Of a stretch of 64,000 bases of DNA, positions 47,595 through 56,858 are shown one piece after another. The notes beneath the pieces were generated by a model. The model ran no database searches. It had not been told where the DNA came from and worked only from the letters and a program-made list of their open reading frames with translations. The position numbers were made by a program, and so were the translations under genes. Source of the DNA: Catellatospora coxensis (GTDB lineage Bacteria > Actinomycetota > Actinomycetes > Mycobacteriales > Micromonosporaceae); the NCBI RefSeq assembly GCF_016862635.1, contig NZ_BONI01000001.1:248001-312000 (forward strand). Direction: 5' to 3'. Each line of letters starts with the position of its first letter. The stretch's first letter is position 1.

Positions 47595-50500
47595 ATGATC
47601 CGCTGGATGGTCAGCACCAGTCTCAAGTTCCGCCTCCTGATCCTGCCGCTCGCGGCGGCGCTGCTGATCCTGGGCGCGGTACGGCTCAAGAGCGCGCCCG
47701 TGGACGTGCTGCCCGAGTTCAGCGCCCCGCGGGTGGAGGTGCAGACCGAGGCGCTCGGCCTGTCCGCGGAGGAGGTCGAGCAGCTCATCACCGTGCCGCT
47801 GGAGTCCGATCTGCTCAACGGCGTCGCCTGGCTCGACCACATCAACTCCGAGTCGGTCCCCGGGCTCTCCTCAGTGGAACTGATCTTCGAGCCGGGCACC
47901 GACGTGTACCGGGCCCGGCAGATGGTCCAGGAGCGGCTGACCCAGGCCGGCGCGCTGCCCAACGTGTCCAGCCCGCCGGTGATGCTGCAGCCGCTGTCGT
48001 CCACCAACCGCGTCATGATGGTCGGCCTGACCTCGAAGGACGTGCCGCTCACCGAGATGTCGGTGCTGGCCCGCTGGGTCATCAAGCCGCGCCTGATCGG
48101 CGTGCCCGGTGTGGCCAACGTGGCCGTCTGGGGCAACCGCGAGCGGCAGCTGCAGGTGCAGGTGGATCCGGCGAAGCTGCAGCAGAACGACGTGACGCTC
48201 AACCAGGTCATCGCCACCGCCGGCAACGCGCTGTGGGTCTCCCCGCTGACCTTCCTGGAGGCGTCGACGCCGGGCACCGGCGGCTTCATCGACACCCCGA
48301 ACCAGCGCCTGGGCATCCAGCACGTGCTGCCCATCCGCACCCCGGAGGACCTGGCCAAGGTCACCCTGGAGAGCCAGGAGGGCGACAAGAAGCTGCGCCT
48401 GGGCGACGTGGCGACGGTGGTCGAGGACCACCAGCCGCTCATCGGCGACGCGCTGGTGGAGAGCGGCCCCGGCCTCATGCTCGTGGTCGAGAAGCTGCCC
48501 GGCGCGAACACCGTGCAGGTGACCAAGGACGTGCAGGCGGCGCTGGCCGCGATGAAGCCCGGCCTGACCGGCATCGAGATGAACACGAATGTGTACCAGC
48601 CGGCCGCCTTCATCGACCGGGCGCTGGACAGCTCCGTCCTGGTCTCGGTGCTCGGCCTGCTGCTGCTCGCGCTGGTGCTGGCGCTGTGCTTCTGGGAGTG
48701 GCGCACCGCGCTGACCGCGTTCCTGGCGGTCGTGGTGTCGGTGGCGCTGGCCTGGGTGGTGCTGAGCTTCGCCGGGTACGGGCTGAACCTGATGCTGCTG
48801 GCGGGCATCGTGCTCGGGGTGGTGTTCGCGATCGCGGACGCGGTCGGCGACGTCCGGCACATCGCGGGCCGGCTGCGCGAACGGCGGCTGTCGGGCAGCG
48901 AGGAGCCGGTCGGCCGCGCCATCTTCAACGCGGCGCTGGAGGTGCGCAAGCCGACGGCGTACGCCACCGTCATCGCCCTGGTCGCGGCCGCGCCAGTGCT
49001 GCTGCTGCCGGAGCTCACCGGGCTGTTCTTCCGCCCGCTGGCCCTCGGTTTCGTCGCCGTCGTGCTCGCCTCGACCGTGGTGGCGCTGACCTTCATCCCG
49101 GCCATGTCGCTGGTGCTGCTGCGCGACACGGCCCTGGAACGGCACTCCTCGCCGCTGCTGCGCTGGGCGCACGGCTGGTACCCGAAGTCGCTGTCGCCGG
49201 TGCTGCGGACGCCCGTCATCGCGTACGGGCTGGCCGGGCTGGTCGCCCTCGGCGGTGTGCTGGCTCTGTTCCAGCCGCTGGCCCAGAGCGTCATGCCGTC
49301 GCTGCGCGAGCGCAGCCTGCTGGTGCACTGGGACACCACCCCCGGCACCTCCGGCATCGAGATGACCCGGATCACCGAGAAGGTGAGCAAGGACCTGCAG
49401 GCGCTGCCCGGGGTGCAGGCCGTCGGCGCGCACCTGGGCCGGGCCATCACCTCCGACCAGGTGGTGAACGTCAACTCCGGCGAGCTGTGGGTCAACATCG
49501 ACCCGGCCGCCGACTACGGCGCGACCCGCGCCGCCATCGCCTCGCTGGTGAAGAGCTACCCGGGGCTGGACACCGACGTGCTGACCTACCCGGAGGAGCG
49601 GATCACCCAGCTGCTCGGCGGTGACGAGGAAGCCGTGGTGGTGCGGGTGTACGGCCAGGACCTCGACGTGCTGCGCAGCAAGGCGGCCGAGGTGCAGCAG
49701 ATGCTGGGCACCGTCGACGGCGTGGTCAACCCGACTGCCGACCTGCCCGTGGAGGAGCCGACGGTGCGGGTCAAGGTGGACCTGGCCAAGGCGCAGCAGG
49801 CCGGCATCAAGCCCGGTGACGTACGCCGGGCCGCCGCCGCGATGCTGTCCGGCATCCAGGTCGGCAACCTCTTCGAGGACCAGAAGGTCTTCGAGGTCGT
49901 GGTCTGGGGCGCGCCGACCGTGCGCAACAGCCTGACCAGCATCCAGGACCTCAAGATCAACACTCCGGCGGGGCAGCAGATCCGGCTCGGCGACGTCGCC
50001 GACGTGTCGATCGCGCCGAGCCCGACCGTCATCGAACGCGACTCGGTGTTCCGGTACGTCGACGTGAGCGCCGGCATCAAGGGCCGCGACTACCGGGCCG
50101 TGGTCGACGACGTGCAGGACAAACTGGGCGCCATCCCGTTCCCGCTGGAGCACCACGCGGAGCTGCTCGGCGCGTACGAGCACCAGCAGGAGAACCAGAA
50201 CCGGCTGCTGCTGGTCGGGCTCGCCGCGCTGATCGGGATCTTCCTGCTGATGCAGGCGGCGATCGGCAGCTGGAAGCTCACCGCGCTGGCGTTCCTGACG
50301 CTGCCGGTGGCGATGGCCGGTGGCCTGATCACCGGGCTGATCACGGGCCTGTCGGCGATCACGACGCTGACCGCGCTGGTCGCGGTGGCCGCGATCACGG
50401 CCCGGTTCGTGCTGCAGATGATCGGCCACATGCAGGGCCTCGAACGGCAGGGCGCGGAGCCCTTCGGCCAGGGCCTGGTCACCCGGGCGGCCCGGGAGCA

Positions 50501-50735
50501 GGCCGGCTCGATCCTGGTCACCGCGGTGAGCACGGCCGCCCTGCTGCTGCCGCTGCTGCTGCTCGGCGGCCGGGCGGGCATGGAGCTGCTGCGGCCGGTC
50601 GTCCTGGTCGTGCTCGGCGGCCTGGCGGTGGCCGTGCTGCTCGCACTCTTCGCCGTCCCCGCGCTGTACCTGCGCTTCGGGGCCGGCTCGCAGCGCGAGG
50701 ACCTCGCGCTCTACACCGAACCACGGTTGGGGTGA
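47595..50735 (+). CDS. CusA/CzcA-like RND transporter with a degenerate proton-relay motif
   Basis: The 1046-residue product has the RND fold: TM1 near residues 12-30, a large periplasmic loop starting VDVLPEFSAPRVEVQTEALGLSAEEVEQLITVPLE, TM2-6 near residues 340-540, a second loop, and TM8-12 near 870-1030. It is HME-like by PVDVLPEFS and LESDLLNGV. In TM4 the usual VDDA pair reads Ala414-Asp415 (VVFAIADAVGDVRHI), so the first Asp is missing. TM10 also differs from the downstream pump. It may depend on the second RND protein or have altered energy coupling. Confidence 0.9.
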   Translation: MIRWMVSTSLKFRLLILPLAAALLILGAVRLKSAPVDVLPEFSAPRVEVQTEALGLSAEEVEQLITVPLESDLLNGVAWLDHINSESVPGLSSVELIFEPGTDVYRARQMVQERLTQAGALPNVSSPPVMLQPLSSTNRVMMVGLTSKDVPLTEMSVLARWVIKPRLIGVPGVANVAVWGNRERQLQVQVDPAKLQQNDVTLNQVIATAGNALWVSPLTFLEASTPGTGGFIDTPNQRLGIQHVLPIRTPEDLAKVTLESQEGDKKLRLGDVATVVEDHQPLIGDALVESGPGLMLVVEKLPGANTVQVTKDVQAALAAMKPGLTGIEMNTNVYQPAAFIDRALDSSVLVSVLGLLLLALVLALCFWEWRTALTAFLAVVVSVALAWVVLSFAGYGLNLMLLAGIVLGVVFAIADAVGDVRHIAGRLRERRLSGSEEPVGRAIFNAALEVRKPTAYATVIALVAAAPVLLLPELTGLFFRPLALGFVAVVLASTVVALTFIPAMSLVLLRDTALERHSSPLLRWAHGWYPKSLSPVLRTPVIAYGLAGLVALGGVLALFQPLAQSVMPSLRERSLLVHWDTTPGTSGIEMTRITEKVSKDLQALPGVQAVGAHLGRAITSDQVVNVNSGELWVNIDPAADYGATRAAIASLVKSYPGLDTDVLTYPEERITQLLGGDEEAVVVRVYGQDLDVLRSKAAEVQQMLGTVDGVVNPTADLPVEEPTVRVKVDLAKAQQAGIKPGDVRRAAAAMLSGIQVGNLFEDQKVFEVVVWGAPTVRNSLTSIQDLKINTPAGQQIRLGDVADVSIAPSPTVIERDSVFRYVDVSAGIKGRDYRAVVDDVQDKLGAIPFPLEHHAELLGAYEHQQENQNRLLLVGLAALIGIFLLMQAAIGSWKLTALAFLTLPVAMAGGLITGLITGLSAITTLTALVAVAAITARFVLQMIGHMQGLERQGAEPFGQGLVTRAAREQAGSILVTAVSTAALLLPLLLLGGRAGMELLRPVVLVVLGGLAVAVLLALFAVPALYLRFGAGSQREDLALYTEPRLG

Positions 50736-50742
50736 CACGACG

Positions 50743-51204
50743 ATGAAGCACCATTTCGGCGAGAGGCTCGACCGGTGGACGGTCGGCGGCCTGCTGGTCG
50801 GCCTGCTGGTCGTCGGGGCGCTGGGCGTCGCCGCGGCCAAGGGGGTGCCCACGAGCACCTCGACGCCGGCCAAGCCGGCCAAGGTGGAGGCGATCGAAGG
50901 CAGCAAGGTCAAGAAGGTCACCCTCACCGAGGAGGGCGCGGGGCGGCTCGGCCTGACCACGGTGCCGCTGACCGAGGCGGCGGGGGTCAAGACCATCCCG
51001 TACTCCGCGCTGATCTACCTGCCGGACGGCACCACGTGGACGTATGTCGAGACCGCGCCGCACAGCTTCCAGCGGGAGCCGATCACCGTCACCAAGATCG
51101 AGAATGACCAGGTGCGGCTGTCCCAGGGACCCGCGGCGGGGGCCAAGGTGGTGTCGGTCGGCGCGGCCGAGCTCTACGGCGCCGAGACCGGCATCGGCAA
51201 GTGA
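50743..51204 (+). CDS. Miniature membrane-fusion (adaptor) protein of the RND locus
   Basis: The 153-residue product has a membrane anchor near residues 16-34 (GGLLVGLLVVGALGVAAAK) and then about 110 extracytoplasmic residues. VTLTEEGAGRLGLTTVPLTEAAGVKTIPYSALIYLPDGTTWTYVETAPHSFQREPITVTKI resembles the barrel/membrane-proximal domains of CusB-type adaptors. The lipoyl and hairpin domains are absent, in keeping with a cell lacking a TolC tunnel. It sits between two RND genes and starts 8 bases after the first. Confidence 0.78.
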   Translation: MKHHFGERLDRWTVGGLLVGLLVVGALGVAAAKGVPTSTSTPAKPAKVEAIEGSKVKKVTLTEEGAGRLGLTTVPLTEAAGVKTIPYSALIYLPDGTTWTYVETAPHSFQREPITVTKIENDQVRLSQGPAAGAKVVSVGAAELYGAETGIGK

Positions 51205-51220
51205 CGGGGGCGGCGCGGCC

Positions 51221-54200
51221 ATGATGCGGTGGATCGTCGGATCGAGCCTGAAGTTCCGGGCCCTGGTGGTCGCGATCGCCTGCGGCATGATGTTCTTCGG
51301 CGTCGGGCAGCTGCGCGACATGCCGGTCGACGTGTTCCCGGAGTTCGCCCCGCCGCGGGTCGAGGTGCAGACGCCCAGCCTGGGCCTGTCCGCCGCGGAG
51401 GTGGAGGCGCTGGTGACGGTGCCGCTGGAGCAGGCGCTCAACGGCGTGGAGGGGCTGGCCGACATCCGGTCCAAGTCGGTGTCCCAGCTGTCGTCGATCG
51501 TGCTCATCTTCAAGCCGGGCACGGACCTGCTCAAGGCCCGCCAGCTGGTGTCCGAGCGGCTCAACGAGGCCTCGGCCATGCTGCCGACCTGGGCCAGCCC
51601 GCCCGTCATGCTGCAGCCGCTGTCGTCGACCAGCCGCGTCATGAAGATCGGGCTGTCCTCGGACAGCCGGTCCGTGATGGAGATGTCGATGGTCTCCTAC
51701 TGGACCATCCGCAACCGGCTGCTGCGCGTGCCCGGCGTCGCCAACGTCGCCATCTGGGGCGAGCGCATGCAGATGCTGCAGGTGCAGGCCGACCCGGCCC
51801 GGATGAAGGCGCACGACGTGTCGCTGGACGAGGTCATGGAGGTCACCGCCGACGCGCTCGACGCGGGCCTGCTGCGCTACTCCGACGGCGCGGTGATCGG
51901 CACCGGCGGCTATCTGGAGACGCCGAACCAGCGCTTGGCGATCCAGCACGTGCTGCCGATCGTGACCCCGCAGGACCTGGCGCAGGTCCCGGTGGCCGAG
52001 CGCGACGGCAAGAAGGTGCTGCTGGCCGACGTCGCCACGGTCAAGGAGGACCACCAGCCGATGATCGGCGACGCGGTGATCAACGGTGGGCCGGGTCTCA
52101 TGCTCATCGTCGAGAAACTGCCCTGGGGAAACACGCTGGAGGTGACCGAGGGCGTCGAGGCGGCGATGAAGGAGCTCGCGCCGGGCCTGACCGGCATCAC
52201 CGTCGACACGACGATCTTCCGGCCGGCCACGTTCGTGGAGACCGCCATCCACAACCTGGGCCGGGCCCTGCTGCTGGGCTGCCTGCTGGTGGTGCTGGTG
52301 CTGGCGCTGTTCCTGTTCGAGTGGCGCACCGCGCTGATCAGCGTGGTCGCCATCCCGCTGTCGCTGGTCGGTGCGGGCCTGGTGCTGCACGCGTTCGGGT
52401 ACGGCATCAATACCATGATCCTGGCGGGGCTGGTGATCGCCGTCGGCGTGGTGGTGGACGACGCCATCATCGACATCGAGAACATAGTCAGACGGCTGCG
52501 CCAGGCCCGGCGGGCCGGTGCGGACGACTCCGTGCCGACGACCGCCCGACTGATCCTCGACGCCTCGCTGGAGGTCCGGGGCCCGATCGTCTACGCCACG
52601 CTGATCATCATCGCGTCGGCCGTGCCGATCTTCTTCCTCGAAGGCCTGACCGGCGCGTTCTTCCGGCCGCTGGCGCTGGCCTACATGCTGGCCGTGCTGG
52701 TGTCCATGGTGGTCGCGCTGACCGTGACCCCGGCCCTGGCGCTGATCCTGCTGCGCAAGGCGCCGCTGGAGCGGCGGGAGTCGCCGCTGGTGCGCTGGCT
52801 GCAGAAGGGCTACCAGTCGGCGCTGAGCCGCATCACCAAGCGCCCGGTGCGAGCGTACGCCCTGGTCGCGGTCATGACCCTGGCCGGCCTCGCGGTGCTG
52901 CCGGGCCTGGGCCAGGCGCTGCTGCCCTCGTTCAAGGAGCGCGACTTCCTGATGCACTGGGTCACCGAACCCGGGGCGTCGCATCCGGAGGAGGTGCGCA
53001 TCACCGAGCAGGCCAGCAAGGACCTCATGGCCATTCCGGGGGTACGCAACTTCGGCGCGCACATCGGCCAGGCGCTCATCGCCGACGAGGTGGTCGGGGT
53101 CAACTTCGGCGAGAACTGGATCAGCATCGACCCGGACGCCGACTACGACGAGACCCACAAGAAGATCGAAGCGGTCGTCAACAGCTACCCGGGCCTGGTC
53201 CGCGACGTGCAGACCTACCTCAAGGAGCGGATCCGCGAGGTGCTCACCGGTTCCGGCGACGCGATCGTGGTGCGCATCTACGGCGAGGACCTCCAGGTCA
53301 TGCGGGAGCAGGCCGACAAGGTTCTCAACGTGCTGTCCGGCATCGACGGCGTGGTCGACGAGCACATCTCGCTGCAGAAGCAGGTGCCGCAGATCGAGGT
53401 CGAGGTCGATCTCGCCAAAGCGCAGCAGCTCGGCATCAAGCCCGGTGACGTGCGCCGCGCGGCGGCCACGCTGATGGCGGGCGAGGAGGTCGGCGACGTC
53501 TTCCGCGACGGCAAGGCCTACGACGTGCAGGTCTGGAGCACACCGGAGACGCGGTCCAGCGTCACCGCGATCCGGCAGCTGCCGATCGACGTGCCCGCCG
53601 GCGGCACGGTGCCGCTGAGCGAGGTGGCCGACGTGCGCATCGCGTCGACACCGAACCAGATCGAGCACGACGGCACCCTGCGCAAGATCGATGTCGACGC
53701 CAATGTGAAGGGTCGCGACCTGGGCTCGGTCGTGGGCGAGCTGGAAGAGAAGATGCAGACGGTCGACTTCCCGCGTGGCCACTACGCCCAGATCCTGGGC
53801 GAGTACGCCGAGCGCCAGGCCGCCGACCGGCGACTGGCGATCTACGCCGTGCTCGCGGGCGTCGCCATCTTCTTCCTGCTCCAGGCGTCGTACGGCAGCT
53901 GGCGGCTGGCCGCGCTGTCCTTCCTCACCCTGCCCGCGGCCCTGGTCGGCGGCGTGCTCGCGGCGTTCCTGACCGGCCGGGTGATCTCGCTCGGCTCGCT
54001 GGTGGGCTTCTTCACGGTGCTGGGCATCGCGGCCCGCAACGGCATCCTGATGATCAACCACTTCCAGCACCTGGAACGCGAGGAAGGCGAGCCGTTCGGG
54101 CTGGAGCTGGTGCTGCGCGGCGCGCGCGAGCGGCTGTCGCCGATCCTGATGACCACCCTGGCCACCGCCCTGGCGCTGGTGCCGCTGGTGGTGCTCGGCA

Positions 54201-54616
54201 ACCTGCCGGGCCACGAGATCGAGTACCCGATGGCCGTGGTCATCCTCGGCGGCCTGGTCACCTCGACCCTGCTGAACCTGTTCGTGCTGCCCGCGCTGTA
54301 CCTCAAGTTCGGCAAGGGCCGCCGCGACGACGCCCTGGACGCGGGCCCGACCTCGCCCACCGAACCGTCGGGTCCGCGGCACGCCGCCGCGACGCCGCCC
54401 ACCGGGCCGTCGCCCACCATGGCCATGGGCCGGACACCGGCCGGCCGGTGGTGGCCGCGCGGCGTGCCGAGGAGGACACCGGGCGGCGCGACAGCCCGCG
54501 CGGCCCCGCCGCACGGCGGCCCGTGCCCGGAGGCGGCGCGGCGCTCGGCGGCCCCTCGCGGGACGCCCCCGGGCGGGCGGCTGCGCACGATCCGGGTGAG
54601 GTTGCGTCTTGCCTGA
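51221..54616 (+). CDS. CusA/CzcA-like RND transporter (complete relay motif)
   Basis: The 1131-residue product resembles HME-RND efflux pumps: MPVDVFPEFAPPRVEVQTPSLGLSAAEVEALVTVPLEQALNGVEGL, then TM4 with Asp413-Asp414 in VGVVVDDAIIDIENIVRRL, and TM10 GSLVGFFTVLGIAARNGILMINHFQHLE. The last 90 residues after the final TM are Pro/Arg/Ala-rich with no fold in sight and could be a run-on after loss of an earlier stop. It pairs with the upstream RND gene of the same family. The substrate may be metal ions or an organic compound; sequence does not decide. Its end overlaps the PAP2 gene by 8 bases. Confidence 0.9.
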   Translation: MMRWIVGSSLKFRALVVAIACGMMFFGVGQLRDMPVDVFPEFAPPRVEVQTPSLGLSAAEVEALVTVPLEQALNGVEGLADIRSKSVSQLSSIVLIFKPGTDLLKARQLVSERLNEASAMLPTWASPPVMLQPLSSTSRVMKIGLSSDSRSVMEMSMVSYWTIRNRLLRVPGVANVAIWGERMQMLQVQADPARMKAHDVSLDEVMEVTADALDAGLLRYSDGAVIGTGGYLETPNQRLAIQHVLPIVTPQDLAQVPVAERDGKKVLLADVATVKEDHQPMIGDAVINGGPGLMLIVEKLPWGNTLEVTEGVEAAMKELAPGLTGITVDTTIFRPATFVETAIHNLGRALLLGCLLVVLVLALFLFEWRTALISVVAIPLSLVGAGLVLHAFGYGINTMILAGLVIAVGVVVDDAIIDIENIVRRLRQARRAGADDSVPTTARLILDASLEVRGPIVYATLIIIASAVPIFFLEGLTGAFFRPLALAYMLAVLVSMVVALTVTPALALILLRKAPLERRESPLVRWLQKGYQSALSRITKRPVRAYALVAVMTLAGLAVLPGLGQALLPSFKERDFLMHWVTEPGASHPEEVRITEQASKDLMAIPGVRNFGAHIGQALIADEVVGVNFGENWISIDPDADYDETHKKIEAVVNSYPGLVRDVQTYLKERIREVLTGSGDAIVVRIYGEDLQVMREQADKVLNVLSGIDGVVDEHISLQKQVPQIEVEVDLAKAQQLGIKPGDVRRAAATLMAGEEVGDVFRDGKAYDVQVWSTPETRSSVTAIRQLPIDVPAGGTVPLSEVADVRIASTPNQIEHDGTLRKIDVDANVKGRDLGSVVGELEEKMQTVDFPRGHYAQILGEYAERQAADRRLAIYAVLAGVAIFFLLQASYGSWRLAALSFLTLPAALVGGVLAAFLTGRVISLGSLVGFFTVLGIAARNGILMINHFQHLEREEGEPFGLELVLRGARERLSPILMTTLATALALVPLVVLGNLPGHEIEYPMAVVILGGLVTSTLLNLFVLPALYLKFGKGRRDDALDAGPTSPTEPSGPRHAAATPPTGPSPTMAMGRTPAGRWWPRGVPRRTPGGATARAAPPHGGPCPEAARRSAAPRGTPPGGRLRTIRVRLRLA

Positions 54617-55283
54617 TCACCGGGTGCGGGGCTGGCTGGCCTTCGGGGCGGCCGCGACGCTGGTCGGCCTGTGGGTGCTCGCCGGCATCACCGACGACGT
54701 GGTCGCGCACGAGGAGCTGAGCAGCGGAGATCCGCCGGTCGCGAGTTGGCTGGCGGATCACCGCACGCCCTGGCTGACCCGCTGCATGCAGGTCGTCACC
54801 TGGCTGGGCAGCGGCTGGGTGACCGTGCCGCTGCTCGTGCTGGCGGCGCTGCTGCTGCCGCTGTGGCGGGACCGGCGGCGCACCGTGGCGCTGGTGCTGG
54901 CGGTGTCGGTGGGCAGCGCCCTGCTGGTCACCGCGGGCAAGCTGCTCACCGTGCGGCCGCGGCCCGTCGTCGGCGAGGTGCTGACCACCGCCACCGGGTA
55001 CGCGTTCCCGTCCGGCCACAGCGCGCAGGCCGCCGCCGCGTACGGCATGCTCGCACTGCTGGTCAGCCTGCGCGTGGGGCGGGCGGCGAAGCCGCTGGTC
55101 TGGCTGGCGGTGACGGCCGTGGCGCTGCTGGTCGGCTTCTCCCGGCTGTACCTCGGCGTGCACTGGCTCACCGACGTGCTCGCCGGCTACGCCCTGGGCA
55201 CCTGCTGGCTCGCCACGGTGGTCGCGGCGGCGATGCTGCACGACCGCCTACGCGCCGCTTCCCGCCCTCGGGTGAACGTCTGA
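54609..55283 (+). CDS. PAP2-family membrane phosphatase
   Basis: The 224-residue product has six membrane segments and the three PAP2 signatures: KLLTVRPRP, YAFPSGHSAQAAAAYG and SRLYLGVHWLTDVLAG, with catalytic Arg/His/His/Asp. It probably dephosphorylates a lipid phosphate such as phosphatidate or a polyprenyl pyrophosphate on the outer face. TTG 54609 overlaps the upstream pump gene and is preceded by a weak GTGAGG site. Confidence 0.9.
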   Translation: MPDHRVRGWLAFGAAATLVGLWVLAGITDDVVAHEELSSGDPPVASWLADHRTPWLTRCMQVVTWLGSGWVTVPLLVLAALLLPLWRDRRRTVALVLAVSVGSALLVTAGKLLTVRPRPVVGEVLTTATGYAFPSGHSAQAAAAYGMLALLVSLRVGRAAKPLVWLAVTAVALLVGFSRLYLGVHWLTDVLAGYALGTCWLATVVAAAMLHDRLRAASRPRVNV

Positions 55284-55465
55284 CCTGGACTGATTCGGCC
55301 TCATCGGGGCTCGCGGTGTGCCAGGGTGCTTACGGGGACGGTGCTGCCTGAACTCGCGGCGGACATCGTCGGGCAGCCCTGCGGCGTGCTCACGCGCCGC
55401 CGGGACGGTGTGCCGGTGCCGTCTGCACCGGCAGGCGACGGTGTCGCGCGACGAAGGAGATCGAC

Positions 55466-56749
55466 ATGGATCAGCTCAAGTCCCATGCGGAAACACGGAC
55501 GACCGCCACCGCGCCGCCGGGCGCCGAGCGGCCCGTCCGCGCCACCCGGCGCTGGCTGGCCGAACGAGACCGGCTGGAGGCGGCCATCGCCGAGACCGGC
55601 GTCGACTTCGACCAGCCCCGCTCCATCTACTGGAACGCCGCCTGCGGCGTGGAGGCGGGGGCCGACTTCGCCGCCATCCGCGCCCGGGTGCGCCGGTACG
55701 CCGACTTCGCGCCCACCTTCGAGGCCGTCGCCCGCCGCCGCGAGGCGCGCGCCGAGGCCGCCGCCGCCGACGGGCACCAGATCACCGCCCGCGACAACTA
55801 CTTCATGGCGGCCGTGCACTGGGGCGCGGCGCAGTGGCCGATCCACAGCGACGACGAGGTCAACCGCTTCTACCACCGGCGCAAGCGGGCCTGCTTCGCG
55901 CACTACGCCGAGCTGGCCGACCACCGCATCGAGGCGGTGACCATCCCGTTCGCGGGCGGGGCGCTGCCCGCCTGGTTCCACCTGCCGCCCGGCTACCACG
56001 GCGGCCGGCTGCCGGTGGTGATCGCGGTGCCCGGCATGGACAGCTTCAAGGAGGCCACCGTCGCGCTGCACGGGGACCGTTTCCTGGCCCGCGGCTTCGC
56101 GGTGCTGGCGATCGAGGGGCCGGGGCAGTACGAGGCCGCGATGATGGGCATCCACACGACGGTGCCCGCGTGGGCGCGTACCGGCACCGCCTGCGTGGAC
56201 TGGCTGTCCCAGCGCGAGGAGGTCGACGCGTCGCGCATCGTGCTCAGCGGCATCAGCTTCGGCTCGTTCGCCGGGACCATCGCGGCCGCGCACGAGCCCC
56301 GGATCAAGGCGTGCGCGGTGATGAACACCTGCCACCAGCCGGGCTGGTCGGCGGCGTTCGAGCAGGCCTGGCCGACGTACAAGATGCGCTTCATGTACAT
56401 GTCGGGGCACACCGACGAGGACGCGTTCGACGCGTTCGCCCGGACGCTGACCTGGGAGGGCCACGCCGAGCTGCTGAAGATGCCGTACCTGGTGCTGGCC
56501 GGGGACCGCGACGAGCTGAGCCCGCTGGAGTGCAGCGAGGCGCTGCTGAGCAGCGTCGCCGGGCCGAAGCAGCTGGTGGTGTACCAGGACTCGCGGCACT
56601 CGATCGGCGGCGTGCCCGCGGCGAACCTGGGCCCGTTCGCGCCGACGCTGGCCGTGGACTGGCTGGTCGACCGGCTGCGCGGGGTGCCGCTGGCCAGCGA
56701 GCGCTGGTACGTCGACCACGGCGGCAAGGTGACGAAGACCCCGCTCTGA
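55466..56749 (+). CDS. Alpha/beta hydrolase, FrsA / pseudooxynicotine-hydrolase-like
   Basis: The 427-residue product has a helical N-terminal domain (residues about 30-150) and a hydrolase core beginning RIEAVTIPFAGGALPAWFHLPPGYHGGRLPVVIAVPGMDSFKE. The nucleophile Ser lies in SGISFGSFAG, the acid in LAGDRDELSP and the His in DSRHSIGG. The N-terminal cap and core resemble the 2,6-dihydropseudooxynicotine hydrolase/FrsA group that cleaves C-C or ester bonds. The substrate is unknown. It may act with the multicopper oxidase or the aromatic polyketide locus nearby. Confidence 0.85.
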   Translation: MDQLKSHAETRTTATAPPGAERPVRATRRWLAERDRLEAAIAETGVDFDQPRSIYWNAACGVEAGADFAAIRARVRRYADFAPTFEAVARRREARAEAAAADGHQITARDNYFMAAVHWGAAQWPIHSDDEVNRFYHRRKRACFAHYAELADHRIEAVTIPFAGGALPAWFHLPPGYHGGRLPVVIAVPGMDSFKEATVALHGDRFLARGFAVLAIEGPGQYEAAMMGIHTTVPAWARTGTACVDWLSQREEVDASRIVLSGISFGSFAGTIAAAHEPRIKACAVMNTCHQPGWSAAFEQAWPTYKMRFMYMSGHTDEDAFDAFARTLTWEGHAELLKMPYLVLAGDRDELSPLECSEALLSSVAGPKQLVVYQDSRHSIGGVPAANLGPFAPTLAVDWLVDRLRGVPLASERWYVDHGGKVTKTPL

Positions 56750-56803
56750 CCGCCGGCCCGGTCCGGCGTCGAAGACGCGCCGCTCAGCGCGTGCCGCGCG
56801 TGG

Positions 56804-56849
56804 GGAAGGGCACCTTCTACATCGCGGAGCGATGTGAAGGTGCCCTTCC
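56804..56849. terminator. Inverted repeat, family C copy 2, between convergent hydrolase and oxidase genes
   Basis: Arms 56804-56825 and 56829-56849 (GGAAGGGCACCTTC... / ...GAAGGTGCCCTTCC) pair with a single bulged base and a 3-base loop. CCTTCCTTTTG follows, giving a U-rich tract for the plus strand. Confidence 0.82.
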
Positions 56850-56858
56850 TTTTGTGCA

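Noticed and set aside
46643-49498. A 951-codon minus frame that would extend the Bax1-I gene far upstream
   Set aside because: The conserved protein begins near 47371. The extension is antisense to the RND gene and is Ser/Thr/Arg-rich non-coding.
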